Shown here: positions 8,061-15,650 of the stretch, one piece after another
Layout: every line of letters begins with the position of its first letter
Position numbering within the stretch: the stretch's first letter is position 1
Assembly: GCF_002573715.1 (NCBI RefSeq)
Contig: NZ_PDHM01000026.1
Span: 1 to 64,000 of the forward strand
Length of the DNA: 64,000 bases
From: Paenibacillus sp. EZ-K15
Lineage (GTDB): Bacteria > Bacillota > Bacilli > Paenibacillales > Paenibacillaceae
Direction: 5' to 3'
Position numbers and translations under genes: made by a program
Notes under the pieces: model-generated
Database searches by the model: none
What the model was told of the DNA's origin: nothing
The model's input: the letters and a program-made list of their open reading frames with translations, nothing else

Positions 8061-9710
8061 CTAGTCTGTTGTTGCCACCGATACCTCTTTAGCTTTAGTA
8101 GCAGCTCCGGCACTTTTCCCTTCCGAGTCCTCGGGTTTGGGAGCAGGCGTCTGATTCGACGTCCGCAGCGGAATTTCTTTCAAGAAGAATACGAGCAGCA
8201 ATGCAACGACGAGAACTAACGTGCCTGTGAGAAACACCATCGATAATGTATCTCCAAGTGCATCGCGAATACTGTCGATCATTTGCATGAATAAAGGCTG
8301 TACATCAGCAGGAAGACTTGCCTGCGTCTGCTCAATCAGCGGTTTATTCATCAGTGTCTGTGGATTGGCGAAGGAGAGCATCTGCTGGGCTAGTTGCGGA
8401 TCCACAGCGCTAAAATCCGGTGCATTAGCCGACTGAAGAGCATCCTTCAGGTTCTTCGTCAGGTTATTCGACATAACCGTACCCATAACCGCGATCCCGA
8501 TGGTACCGCCAAGATTACGGAACAATTGAGATGATGCCGTTGCTACACCAAGATCTTTGTGGGATACCGCATTTTGCGTAGCCAGCGAGAATACCGGCAT
8601 ACCCAAACCAAGACCAATACCGAAAATAATAGTACTAACCACAGTGAGCCAGATGTTGTCCATGAACACCATAATTCCCATGCCGACCATCATAATTGGA
8701 ACTCCAAGAAGGGCGTAACGTTTATACTTACCACTCTTAGCAATAAGCTGACCTGCTATGGCACTCGTACCCATCATGAAAACCGACATCGGTATGGTTA
8801 CATATCCCGCATAGGTTGGTGAAATACCAAGTACACCTTGAACGTAGAAGGAAATATAAATCATGGCGCCCATCAGACCGAAGTTCATAAAAAATCCAAT
8901 CAGATTGGAAACCGTAACAACACTATTTTTGAACAAACTAAGCGGCAGTACCGGCTCCTTCGCTTTCATCTCAACAAGGATAAAGATGATGGCTGATACG
9001 ACCGAAGCCGCTATGAGGCCGATAATTTCCGGTGATCCCCAAGGATATTCCGTACCTGCCCAAGAGAAGGCAAGCAGTAAAGGAACGATCGACGTTGTAA
9101 GGAACAGGGAACCCAGATAGTCAATGGACTGACCAGGTTTGCGCTCGACCTTGGGAAATAACGTCCAGATCATGATAAAGGCTACTACACCCAGCGGCAG
9201 GAAGATCCAGAATAACCAACGCCATTCGATGTTATCGACCAGGTATCCGCCCAGCGTAGGACCAAGGACACTGGAGAAACCGAATACCGCTGTCATCAGC
9301 CCCATCCACTTGCCACGTTCCCGCGGTGGGAATAAGTCACCGACCGACATAAATGCCGTTGACTGAATAATACCGGCACCTATACCTTGAATACCACGAT
9401 AAAAAATGAATTGGTACACGTCTGTTGATGTACCCGTTAGGAAAGCCCCTAACATGAAAAATAATATACCTATCAAAATAAACGGCTTACGTCCGAACAT
9501 GTCGGACAGCTTACCTACCAGTATGGTTGCGATCGTTGATGTTAACAAATAAATATTGATGGTCCATGTGTAATAATCCATGCCATCCAGAATGGCGATA
9601 ATCCGCGGCATTGCGGTGCTCGTTATCGTCTGGTTAATGGCTGCGAAGAACATCGCAGCCATGATTGCTATCATAATTGAAACTTTACGTTTAAGCGTTA
9701 AATGCTCCAT
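8061..9710 (-). CDS. MFS drug:H+ antiporter, DHA2 (EmrB/QacA) family
   Basis: A 549-residue transporter with about 14 hydrophobic helices, the count of the DHA2 family. Family motifs include the motif A region GKLSDMFGRKPF (about 66), motif B-like FIFYRGIQGIGAG (about 107) and motif C-like GFSSVLGPTLGGYLVD (about 144). Residues 510-549 form a polar Ala/Lys/Thr-rich cytoplasmic tail. It probably exports toxic organic compounds using the proton gradient; the substrate cannot be read from sequence. It starts 16 bases after the marR gene and should be co-transcribed with it. The pair sits between cysH and rpsI, where B. subtilis has other genes, so it is an accessory insertion. Confidence 0.88.
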   Translation of the reverse strand: MEHLTLKRKVSIMIAIMAAMFFAAINQTITSTAMPRIIAILDGMDYYTWTINIYLLTSTIATILVGKLSDMFGRKPFILIGILFFMLGAFLTGTSTDVYQFIFYRGIQGIGAGIIQSTAFMSVGDLFPPRERGKWMGLMTAVFGFSSVLGPTLGGYLVDNIEWRWLFWIFLPLGVVAFIMIWTLFPKVERKPGQSIDYLGSLFLTTSIVPLLLAFSWAGTEYPWGSPEIIGLIAASVVSAIIFILVEMKAKEPVLPLSLFKNSVVTVSNLIGFFMNFGLMGAMIYISFYVQGVLGISPTYAGYVTIPMSVFMMGTSAIAGQLIAKSGKYKRYALLGVPIMMVGMGIMVFMDNIWLTVVSTIIFGIGLGLGMPVFSLATQNAVSHKDLGVATASSQLFRNLGGTIGIAVMGTVMSNNLTKNLKDALQSANAPDFSAVDPQLAQQMLSFANPQTLMNKPLIEQTQASLPADVQPLFMQMIDSIRDALGDTLSMVFLTGTLVLVVALLLVFFLKEIPLRTSNQTPAPKPEDSEGKSAGAATKAKEVSVATTD

Positions 9711-9726
9711 GCTCTATGCTCCACCT

Positions 9727-10179
9727 CTACCCTTTGTTGTGATTGTCTTTATCTAGGTTTGACAGCATCAAGGAGAAGATTCTTCTCAAATGCTGAATGT
9801 CTTCCTCAGCGAGGATATTAAAAAATCCCTGAATCATTTCCTTCTGATCCTTCTTCACTTTCCTAATTACATCCAGACCCGGCTCCAAGAGTGTAATGTT
9901 GACAACTCTCCGGTCATCCTCAGCACGCTCTTTCTGTAAGTATCCTTCCGCAACCAATTTGTCCGTTAGACCGGTTATAGCCGGCGGTGTCAAAGACAAA
10001 GCCTCGGCAAGCTCCGATACCTTCAGAGGCCCCCTCAGCTTTAATACATACAGCACCTGAAATTGAGGAAAGCTTAAATTGTACTTCCCGGCACTCGACT
10101 TGTTCCACTCTTGAGAAATGTTCTTCAGCAGTGCCCGGAACATCGACGACACCTTGAAAATCTCTTCATTGCGATCCAA
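9727..10179 (-). CDS. MarR-family transcriptional regulator
   Basis: A 150-residue winged-helix regulator. The DNA-binding core runs from about residue 33 to 100 with LSFPQFQVLYVL, the recognition helix SLTPPAITGLTDKL and the wing EDDRRVVNITL with its conserved Asp-Arg-Arg. The flanking helices form the dimer interface. It is the first gene of the unit with the MFS exporter, the common arrangement in which the regulator represses itself and the pump until a ligand binds. The start is TTG, supported by GGGGGGATATGG upstream. Two A/T palindromes between promoter and start are likely operators. Confidence 0.9.
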   Translation of the reverse strand: MDRNEEIFKVSSMFRALLKNISQEWNKSSAGKYNLSFPQFQVLYVLKLRGPLKVSELAEALSLTPPAITGLTDKLVAEGYLQKERAEDDRRVVNITLLEPGLDVIRKVKKDQKEMIQGFFNILAEEDIQHLRRIFSLMLSNLDKDNHNKG

Positions 10180-10221
10180 CCATATCCCCCCTTCTCTGCT
10201 TCTGTGCTCCGAAAAATACCT

Positions 10222-10306
10222 ATTTAATTAATGATTAAATATTAATTATTTAAGTGCTTAATTAATTCGCAATTAATAATATATCTCTATTTACATATGA
10301 AGTCAA
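10222..10306 (-). promoter_or_regulatory. marR promoter with MarR-type operator palindromes
   Basis: TTGACT (10301-10306), a 17-base spacer and TATATT (10278-10283) on the minus strand form a sigma-A promoter. Just downstream are two inverted repeats: ATTAATTA/TAATTAAT (10241-10248 and 10259-10266) and ATTTAAT/ATTAAAT (10222-10240). This is where a self-repressing MarR protein would bind. Confidence 0.7.
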
Positions 10307-10351
10307 GTGGTTAACGATGTAGGTTCATCCATATGTTCATCCTTCTATCCG

Positions 10352-10440
10352 CAGGTTGTGCACACCGTGTGCACAACCTGTCAATTGTGGCGACCGAATT
10401 CCACATGTATTGTCAATGATGTGCATATCTTTGTGGACAA
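10352..10440. promoter_or_regulatory. cluster of four DnaA-box-like sites, one pair in a perfect palindrome
   Basis: Four nine-base sites each differ by one base from TTATNCACA: TTGTGCACA at 10356-10364 (plus), the same on the minus strand at 10368-10376, ATATGCACA (minus) at 10420-10428 and TTGTCCACA (minus) at 10432-10440. Starts within each pair are 12 bases apart. The first pair lies in a perfect 13-bp inverted repeat (10352-10380). No T run follows, so it is not a usual terminator. Confidence 0.4.
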
Positions 10441-10456
10441 ACTACGTTCGGATAGC

Positions 10457-10491
10457 ATAAAAAAGCCCTTGACCATAATGGCCAAGGGCTT
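10457..10491 (-). terminator. terminator of rplM-rpsI
   Basis: On the minus strand AAGCCCTTG pairs with CAAGGGCTT and is followed by TTTTTATGC, directly after the rpsI stop codon. Confidence 0.9.
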
Positions 10492-10506
10492 GGTAAATCG
10501 TAAATA

Positions 10507-10899
10507 TTAACGTTTGGAGAACTGAGGAGCGCGACGAGCCGCTTTAAGACCGTATTTTTTACGTTCTTTCATACGTGGGTCACGAGTCAGGAATCCAGCT
10601 CTTTTCAGAGAAGGACGGAATTCTGGATCTGCTTTCAGAAGAGCACGGGAGATACCGTGACGGATTGCTCCAGCTTGACCGGAGATACCGCCACCGTGAG
10701 CGATGACAAGCACGTCATATTTGCCCAGTGTTTCTGTCAGATTCAAAGGTTGTTTAACGATCAGTTTGAGTGTTTCCAAACCGAAATATTCATTAATATC
10801 ACGTTTATTGATGACAATGCGTCCTTCACCCGGTACGAGGCGTACACGTGCTACCGAGTGTTTACGACGACCTGTCCCATAGTATTGTACTTGTGCCAT
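10507..10899 (-). CDS. rpsI: 30S ribosomal protein S9
   Basis: A 130-residue S9 (uS9) protein of full length. The N-terminal YYGTGRRKHSVARVRL and the C-terminal basic tail RAPQFSKR, whose final Lys-Arg reaches the P-site tRNA in the ribosome, are present. It follows rplM by 20 bases, the conserved L13-S9 pair, and ends at an intrinsic terminator. Confidence 0.98.
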   Translation of the reverse strand: MAQVQYYGTGRRKHSVARVRLVPGEGRIVINKRDINEYFGLETLKLIVKQPLNLTETLGKYDVLVIAHGGGISGQAGAIRHGISRALLKADPEFRPSLKRAGFLTRDPRMKERKKYGLKAARRAPQFSKR

Positions 10900-10919
10900 G
10901 AAACTGTCCTCCTTTTTAA

Positions 10920-11357
10920 TTAACCGCGAAGTTCGTAAACTTCTGGTTTTTGTGCTTCATGTGGATGTGCTGTGCCTGCATATGCTTTCAGTCTCAGCTT
11001 CATTTTCTCGCCCATGCGAGTTTTAGGAAGCATGCCGTGAACCGCGCTTTCGATTACACGCTCTGGGAATTTCGCAATCAGGTCTTGAGCTGTAGTTACT
11101 TTCAATCCACCTGGATGCATGGAGTGACGATAGTATTTTTTGTTCTCCATCTTTTTGCCAGTGAGGTGGATTTTCTCGGAGTTGATAACAACCACGAAAT
11201 CCCCTGTGTCAACATGTGGAGTGAATTGAGGCTTATGTTTGCCGCGGATCAGAGCCGCAACTTCACTTGCCAAACGGCCAAGCGTCTTGCCTTCGGCATC
11301 AACGATGTACCATTTGCGCTCAACTTCATTTGGCTTCGCCATATAGGTGGTACGCAT
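10920..11357 (-). CDS. rplM: 50S ribosomal protein L13
   Basis: A 145-residue L13 (uL13) protein, an early assembly protein of the large subunit. Typical segments are GKTLGRLASEVA, RGKHKPQFTPHVDTGD, YYRHSMHPGG and the end HPHEAQKPEVYELRG. The start MRTT matches the B. subtilis protein and has an AAGGAGGAACTATAC binding site. It is first in the rplM-rpsI unit and is preceded by an L13-type leader. Confidence 0.98.
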   Translation of the reverse strand: MRTTYMAKPNEVERKWYIVDAEGKTLGRLASEVAALIRGKHKPQFTPHVDTGDFVVVINSEKIHLTGKKMENKKYYRHSMHPGGLKVTTAQDLIAKFPERVIESAVHGMLPKTRMGEKMKLRLKAYAGTAHPHEAQKPEVYELRG

Positions 11358-11539
11358 GTATAGTTCCTCCTTGTATTCGTCCGAAAATCATCATTAATTT
11401 TCATTATTTATCTTCGTTCATGTTCAAAGCATTGTCATGTTATTGCAGTCTTTCATTCGGCATTTTCTTAACCGGGGCTGTGGGAGAGCCGTTAAGAAAA
11501 CACAACTTATATAATACAGGATTACGCCCACATCCGCAA
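11358..11539 (-). promoter_or_regulatory. rplM promoter and L13-type leader
   Basis: A sigma-A promoter, TTGCGG (11534-11539), 17 bases, TATTAT (11511-11516), drives a roughly 145-base leader. Near its 5' end a perfect 10-bp stem, TTTTCTTAAC/GTTAAGAAAA (11491-11500 with 11463-11472), encloses a smaller GC-rich hairpin. This agrees in place and shape with the L13 leader family of Bacillales, thought to allow feedback by L13. I matched it by eye. The rest up to truA (11540-11666) holds a CTATCAC/GTGATAG inverted repeat but no clear T run. Confidence 0.6.
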
Positions 11540-11666
11540 GTGTTTTTTGGTTTTCCACCTTACACCATGCGTGTTATTCAAACAAGTCGCCTATCACGGC
11601 CACAAGGAACTTCTTCTTCTTGTTGTGATAGCCCTTTCCGTGATCTGATATCAACGGTCATTGAGG

Positions 11667-12449
11667 TTAATCCTTTCCGGTGATATCATACTCCACTTCC
11701 CATAACATCAGGCCCTTGCCCATGGCTGTTGGGCCAGCTGCTGCTCGGTTTTTGGCTTCCAGTATGACCAACATGTCATCCGGATGGCGCTTGCCTTCCC
11801 CTACCTCAATCAACGTCCCCATAATGATCCGAACCATATGCTGCAGAAACCCGTTCCCGGATACGTACGTATGAATGACTCCTTGATCTCTCGTACCCGG
11901 ACGGCACATGGACGTATCCTTTTCGATCCAAGCATCAAAAATAGTACGAACGTGAGACGGCTTCGTCGACTTCCGTGACGCAAACGTTGTATAGTCATGC
12001 GTTCCGATCAGATGAGAAAGTCCCTGCTCCATCGCTGCGATATCCAGTTTCCCATGATGGTGGATCTGGTACCGCCGGTTGAATAGATCCGGATATTGGT
12101 TTGCATTGATGGTAAAACGATAGGTTTTGCGTTTCGCTGCGTGGCGGGAATGGAATTCCATGGGTACCTCCATCGCATCCGAAACCACGATATCTTCCGG
12201 CAGCCAGGTGTTTAATGCCATACACCAACGCTCTACGGGAATTGGAGAAGCTGTGTAGAAATTGAATACTTGGGCACGAGCATGCACCCCAGCATCTGTC
12301 CGGCCAGAAGCCGTAATCTTGAGCTGTTCACCAGACAAACGGCGGATCGCTTCCTCCAAATAATCCTGAATCGTGTGGCCACCGGGCTGGGTCTGAAAGC
12401 CGTTATAATCGGTACCGTCGTAACTGACCTTCATCAGAAGATTACGCAT
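11667..12449 (-). CDS. truA: tRNA pseudouridine(38-40) synthase TruA
   Basis: A 260-residue TruA enzyme that converts uridines 38-40 in the anticodon arm of tRNAs to pseudouridine. The catalytic Asp is in SGRTDAGVHA at about residue 50. Other motifs are YDGTDYNGFQ near the start, SRHAAKRKTYRF, and GNGFLQHMVRIIMGTLIEVG near the end. I chose the ATG at 12449 because AGGAGGTC lies nine bases upstream; a longer reading frame has no binding site. In B. subtilis truA directly follows ecfT, but here the three ecf genes are missing. Confidence 0.95.
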   Translation of the reverse strand: MRNLLMKVSYDGTDYNGFQTQPGGHTIQDYLEEAIRRLSGEQLKITASGRTDAGVHARAQVFNFYTASPIPVERWCMALNTWLPEDIVVSDAMEVPMEFHSRHAAKRKTYRFTINANQYPDLFNRRYQIHHHGKLDIAAMEQGLSHLIGTHDYTTFASRKSTKPSHVRTIFDAWIEKDTSMCRPGTRDQGVIHTYVSGNGFLQHMVRIIMGTLIEVGEGKRHPDDMLVILEAKNRAAAGPTAMGKGLMLWEVEYDITGKD

Positions 12450-12509
12450 TGCTGACCTCCTGAGTGCTTTCATCGAAAAACACTGCGCCAACGAAAGCCT
12501 GTACACATT

Positions 12510-12665
12510 ATAAAAAAACTTCTATCGACGTACTTTCACAGATGACAGACCGCATTTAGCGGCAGTTTTTCTTGCGATATCAGGAAGTCACAAGCTTCGA
12601 AGTTTATACTTTCTGATATCTTAAGAAAACCTCTATCGGGGATTTTACTGATAACTTATAATTCT
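12510..12665 (+). repeat. dispersed intergenic repeat family 1, copy B plus partial copy
   Basis: 12510-12620 matches copy A (3036-3150) through the core CTATCGACGTACTTTCACAG, the GCATTT segment and the CAGTTTTTCTTGCGAT right arm. Directly after it, 12621-12665 starts again with AAGAAAACCTCTATCGG and joins to a tail ending AACTTATAATTC, like a copy with an internal deletion. Confidence 0.7.
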
Positions 12666-12674
12666 ATATCTATC

Positions 12675-12697
12675 AAAAAAGAGCCCCATAGGAGCTC
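12675..12697 (-). terminator. terminator of the S10-spc-alpha super-operon
   Basis: GAGCTCC pairs with GGGGCTC on the minus strand and is followed by TTTTTTG. It lies about 200 bases after the rplQ stop codon. Confidence 0.8.
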
Positions 12698-12720
12698 CTT
12701 TTCATCATGTTAAGCCGAAC

Positions 12721-12831
12721 CCTTCGAGTCAGCCACATGACTAGAAGGTCCCCGTTATTATTGCCCATGGAGTAGTCGAGACGAGTCGAACCAGATGATC
12801 GACTTTATCTCGCACCACTTCCCGTTCATGG
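12721..12831 (-). ncRNA. structured 3' region after rplQ (two hairpins)
   Basis: Hairpin 1: CCTTCGAGTCA (12721-12731) pairs with TGACTAGAAGG (12738-12748) with one mismatch. Hairpin 2 (12765-12831) is a long imperfect stem: CCATG/CATGG outside, GAGTAGTCGAGA against TCTCGCACCACTTC, and a perfect AGTCGA/TCGACT inside. Both lie between rplQ and its terminator, so they would be in the super-operon 3' end. No known RNA family is recognised. Confidence 0.4.
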
Positions 12832-12899
12832 CTCCAAGAATAAACATCTACAGAGCCGGGCATACATAACTACAGTCACTTCAATGGAACAAAGCTAAT

Positions 12900-13265
12900 T
12901 TACGCGCGATCTACCAGTTCCAAGTAAACCATTGGAGCTGCGTCACCACGACGAGGACCCAGTTTCAGGATACGAGTGTATCCGCCTGGACGCTCGGAGT
13001 AACGAGGAGCGATTTCGGAGAACAATTTTTGGATTGCATCTTGTTCACCGTCTACTGTTTCACGACGCACGAATGCAGCTACTTGACGACGAGCGTGAAG
13101 ATCACCTTTTTTTGCTTTTGTGATCAACTTCTCAGCGATCGAACGAACTTCTTTCGCTTTGGCTTCAGTCGTTTGAATGCGCTCATATAAGAAAAGGTCG
13201 GTTACCAGGTCACGGAACAACGCTTTACGCGCACTGGAATCGCGGCCCAACTTTTGGTATGCCAT
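12900..13265 (-). CDS. rplQ: 50S ribosomal protein L17
   Basis: A 121-residue L17 (bL17) protein of full length, last gene of the super-operon. Typical parts are MAYQKLGRDSSARKALFRDL, FLYERIQTTEAKAKEVRSIAEKLIT and the end GAAPMVYLELVD-like segment. It follows rpoA by 39 bases, as in most Firmicutes. Confidence 0.98.
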   Translation of the reverse strand: MAYQKLGRDSSARKALFRDLVTDLFLYERIQTTEAKAKEVRSIAEKLITKAKKGDLHARRQVAAFVRRETVDGEQDAIQKLFSEIAPRYSERPGGYTRILKLGPRRGDAAPMVYLELVDRA

Positions 13266-13304
13266 GTGTTTTTCCCTCCTTTGCTAAGCTAAGCCGAATC
13301 TATG

Positions 13305-14249
13305 CTATTCTTCCGTACGAAGTCCCAGGCCCAACTCTTCAAGCTTCTCTTGAACTTCCTCCAAGGATTTGCGTCCGAGGTTCCGAACTTTCATCATATC
13401 CTCTTCGGTTTTCGTGGTCAGCTCTTGTACCGTATTAATGCCGGCACGTTTCAAGCAGTTGTAGGAACGAACGGAAAGATCCAGCTCTTCGATCGTCATT
13501 TCAAGTACTTTTTCTTTCTTGTCTTCTTCTTTCTCAACCATGATCTCTGCATCCTTCGCTTCGTCGGTCAGACCTACGAAGAGGAACAGATGCTCAGTCA
13601 AGATTTTCGCGCCGAGACTAACAGCTTCTTCCGGGCGGATGCTGCCATCCGTCCAAATTTCAAGCGTCAGTTTATCGTAGTTGGTTACTTGACCAACACG
13701 CGTATTTTCCACGCCGTAGTTAACACGGCTAATCGGAGTATAGATCGAATCGACGGGAATGACGCCGATAGGCTGGTCATCGCGTTTGTTCCGATCCGCC
13801 TGGACATAGCCACGACCGCGACTGGCAAAAATACGCATATGAAGTCTTGCACCAGGGCCGAGCGTTGCAATATGAAGATCTGGATTCAGAATCTCCACAT
13901 CACTATCCGCACGGATGTCACCAGCAGTAACAACCCCTTCACCCTCCGCATCAATCTCGAACACTTTCTCTTCATCGGAATGAATTTTCAGAGACAAAGC
14001 TTTCAGGTTCAGGATGACCTCGGTCACGTCTTCCATGACACCCGGAATCGTGGAAAATTCATGCAGTACGCCATCGATTTGAATCGATGTGACTGCTGCG
14101 CCCGGTAGTGAGGATAACAAGATGCGGCGAAGCGAGTTCCCCAGCGTCGTGCCATACCCTCTCTCCAGAGGCTCAACTACGAATTTCCCATAGGTTCCAT
14201 CTTCATTGACATCAACGGTCTCAATTTTCGGCTTTTCGATTTCAATCAC
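13305..14249 (-). CDS. rpoA: RNA polymerase alpha subunit
   Basis: A 314-residue alpha subunit, the dimer platform on which beta and beta' assemble. The N-terminal domain has the GYGTTLGNSLRRILLSSLPG segment that contacts beta. A short acidic linker leads to the C-terminal domain (about 245-314) with LDLSVRSYNCLKRAGINTV and NLGRKSLEEV, which binds UP elements and regulators. The gene lies between rpsK and rplQ in the standard order. Confidence 0.98.
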   Translation of the reverse strand: MIEIEKPKIETVDVNEDGTYGKFVVEPLERGYGTTLGNSLRRILLSSLPGAAVTSIQIDGVLHEFSTIPGVMEDVTEVILNLKALSLKIHSDEEKVFEIDAEGEGVVTAGDIRADSDVEILNPDLHIATLGPGARLHMRIFASRGRGYVQADRNKRDDQPIGVIPVDSIYTPISRVNYGVENTRVGQVTNYDKLTLEIWTDGSIRPEEAVSLGAKILTEHLFLFVGLTDEAKDAEIMVEKEEDKKEKVLEMTIEELDLSVRSYNCLKRAGINTVQELTTKTEEDMMKVRNLGRKSLEEVQEKLEELGLGLRTEE

Positions 14250-14383
14250 GCAAGTACCCCTCCTTCAAACGTCGCTCCTATATGAAACTGTCATCTTATC
14301 CAGTAATCCATGTAGTAGTATGCCTAAACAACCATTATTAGCAGATTGCAACGGATTTATACCACATTAACAGGATGACTTCA

Positions 14384-14779
14384 TTATACGCGACGACGTT
14401 TTGGTGGGCGGCATCCGTTATGTGGAATTGGTGTAACGTCTTTGATCAGGTTTACTTCGAGACCTGCTGCTTGCAGAGAACGAATTGCTGCTTCACGACC
14501 AGCACCAGGACCTTTAACCATTACTTCCACCGCTTTCATACCGTGTTCCATAGCCGCTTTGGCAGCTGATTCAGCAGCCATTTGCGCAGCGAACGGGGTC
14601 GACTTACGGGAACCTTTAAATCCAAGGCCGCCGGAGCTTGCCCAAGAAATCGCGTTTCCGTGAGGATCCGTAATCGTTACGATTGTATTGTTGAATGTGG
14701 AGCGGATATGAGCCACGCCACTTTCAATATTTTTGCGGTCACGACGTTTAGTACGTACGACTTTTTTTGGTTTAGCCAT
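14384..14779 (-). CDS. rpsK: 30S ribosomal protein S11
   Basis: A 131-residue S11 (uS11) protein, part of the 30S platform next to the E site. Typical motifs are HIRSTFNNTIVTITDPHGN, GFKGSRKSTPFAAQMAAE, and the C-terminal HNGCRPPKRRRV. It follows rpsM by 19 bases. A 134-base gap with no visible terminator separates it from rpoA. Confidence 0.98.
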   Translation of the reverse strand: MAKPKKVVRTKRRDRKNIESGVAHIRSTFNNTIVTITDPHGNAISWASSGGLGFKGSRKSTPFAAQMAAESAAKAAMEHGMKAVEVMVKGPGAGREAAIRSLQAAGLEVNLIKDVTPIPHNGCRPPKRRRV

Positions 14780-14798
14780 TGTCTATTATCCCCCTTTC

Positions 14799-15167
14799 TT
14801 ATTTCTTCTTGTTCGCTACGGTACGACGAGGACCTTTACGTGTACGAGCATTCGTTTTAGTACGTTGACCACGAACAGGCAATCCACGACGGTGACGAAT
14901 ACCGCGGTAGCAGCCGATCTCCGTGAGACGTTTAATATTTAAGGAAATTTCACGACGCAGGTCACCTTCTACCTTAACCATACCGTCGATCGTTTCGCGC
15001 AATTTGCTGACTTCATCTTCTGTCAAATCACGGACACGAGTGTCTGCATTGATTCCAGTTTCTTTCAACACTTTCTGGGAAGTCGTTTTACCGATTCCGA
15101 AAATGTAAGTCAAGGCGATCTCAACGCGTTTGTCACGTGGTAAATCCACACCAGCTATACGAGCCAT
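14799..15167 (-). CDS. rpsM: 30S ribosomal protein S13
   Basis: A 122-residue S13 (uS13) protein of the 30S head, which contacts the 50S subunit and P-site tRNA through its C-terminal tail. It begins MARIAGVDLPRDKRVEIALTY and has the motif RGIRHRRGLPVRGQRT before a Lys/Arg-rich tail. It follows rpmJ in the usual order. Confidence 0.98.
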   Translation of the reverse strand: MARIAGVDLPRDKRVEIALTYIFGIGKTTSQKVLKETGINADTRVRDLTEDEVSKLRETIDGMVKVEGDLRREISLNIKRLTEIGCYRGIRHRRGLPVRGQRTKTNARTRKGPRRTVANKKK

Positions 15168-15187
15168 TTTACGCTACACCCCCTTCT

Positions 15188-15301
15188 TTAACCTTGTTTT
15201 TGTTTGTGTTTCGGATTTTCACAGATAACCATTACGTTCCCTTTGCGGCGAATGACTTTGCATTTTTCGCAAATAGGCTTTACAGAAGGTCTTACCTTCA
15301 T
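15188..15301 (-). CDS. rpmJ: 50S ribosomal protein L36 (zinc type)
   Basis: A 37-residue L36 (bL36) protein, too short for many gene finders. Translation begins MKVRPSVKPICEKCKVIRR and ends CENPKHKQKQG, with the Cys-x2-Cys...Cys...His zinc ribbon of the zinc-binding form. The ATG follows AGGAGGTAATTAGC. It lies between infA and rpsM, its standard place. Confidence 0.97.
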   Translation of the reverse strand: MKVRPSVKPICEKCKVIRRKGNVMVICENPKHKQKQG

Positions 15302-15318
15302 GCTAATTACCTCCTCCA

Positions 15319-15403
15319 AGTTTTACGTTGTAAAACCAGCTTCGAAACTAAAGTAGTTTGTTACCGCTGCTGAGTTTTACGTCAGTAAAACCGCTTCGCA
15401 GCT
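15319..15403. repeat. two direct copies of a palindromic element between infA and rpmJ
   Basis: Two copies of about 31 bases start at 15319 and 15373, 54 bases apart. Each has a GTTTTAC..GTAAAAC palindrome followed by a CAGCTTCG or CGCTTCG stretch. They fill the gap between infA and rpmJ and would be transcribed within the super-operon. Confidence 0.6.
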
Positions 15404-15432
15404 TTCCTTGATTCCCCAGGGGAACCTTAAAT

Positions 15433-15648
15433 CTATTTACGGTACGTGATACGACCTTTGGTTAAATCATACGGCGAGAGTTGTACAACCACTTTGTCTC
15501 CTGTAAGGATACGGATAAAGTGCATCCGCAACTTTCCGGAAACATGAGCGAGAATCTGATGACCATTCTCCAGCTCGACTTTAAAGGTAGCATTCGGCAA
15601 CGGCTCAATGACCGTTCCTTCGACTTCAATGACATCTTCTTTAGCCAC
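15433..15648 (-). CDS. infA: translation initiation factor IF-1
   Basis: A 71-residue single OB-fold protein that binds the A site of the 30S subunit during initiation. The sequence begins MAKEDVIEVEGTVIEPLPNA and contains LENGHQILAHVSGKLRMHFIRI-like core and the end DLTKGRITYRK, all highly conserved. It follows the KOW protein by two bases. Confidence 0.98.
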   Translation of the reverse strand: MAKEDVIEVEGTVIEPLPNATFKVELENGHQILAHVSGKLRMHFIRILTGDKVVVQLSPYDLTKGRITYRK

Positions 15649-15650
15649 AG

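Larger units (their letters stand above)
12450..12899. other. gene-free gap between truA and rplQ
   Basis: No plausible gene lies in these 450 bases. From left to right they hold repeat family 1 (copy B and a partial copy), the rplQ terminator, and two hairpins. In B. subtilis this position carries the ECF vitamin transporter genes ecfA1, ecfA2 and ecfT. I saw no clear remnant of an ABC ATPase. Confidence 0.7.

Noticed and set aside
10352..10380. Perfect 13-bp palindrome as a terminator
   Set aside because: There is no T run on either side; a protein-binding site is more likely.
12765..12831. Possible tRNA because of a GGTTCGACTC T-loop-like motif
   Set aside because: The bases around the motif do not form a T-arm, and no acceptor or anticodon arm could be drawn. 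A long hairpin explains the pairing better.
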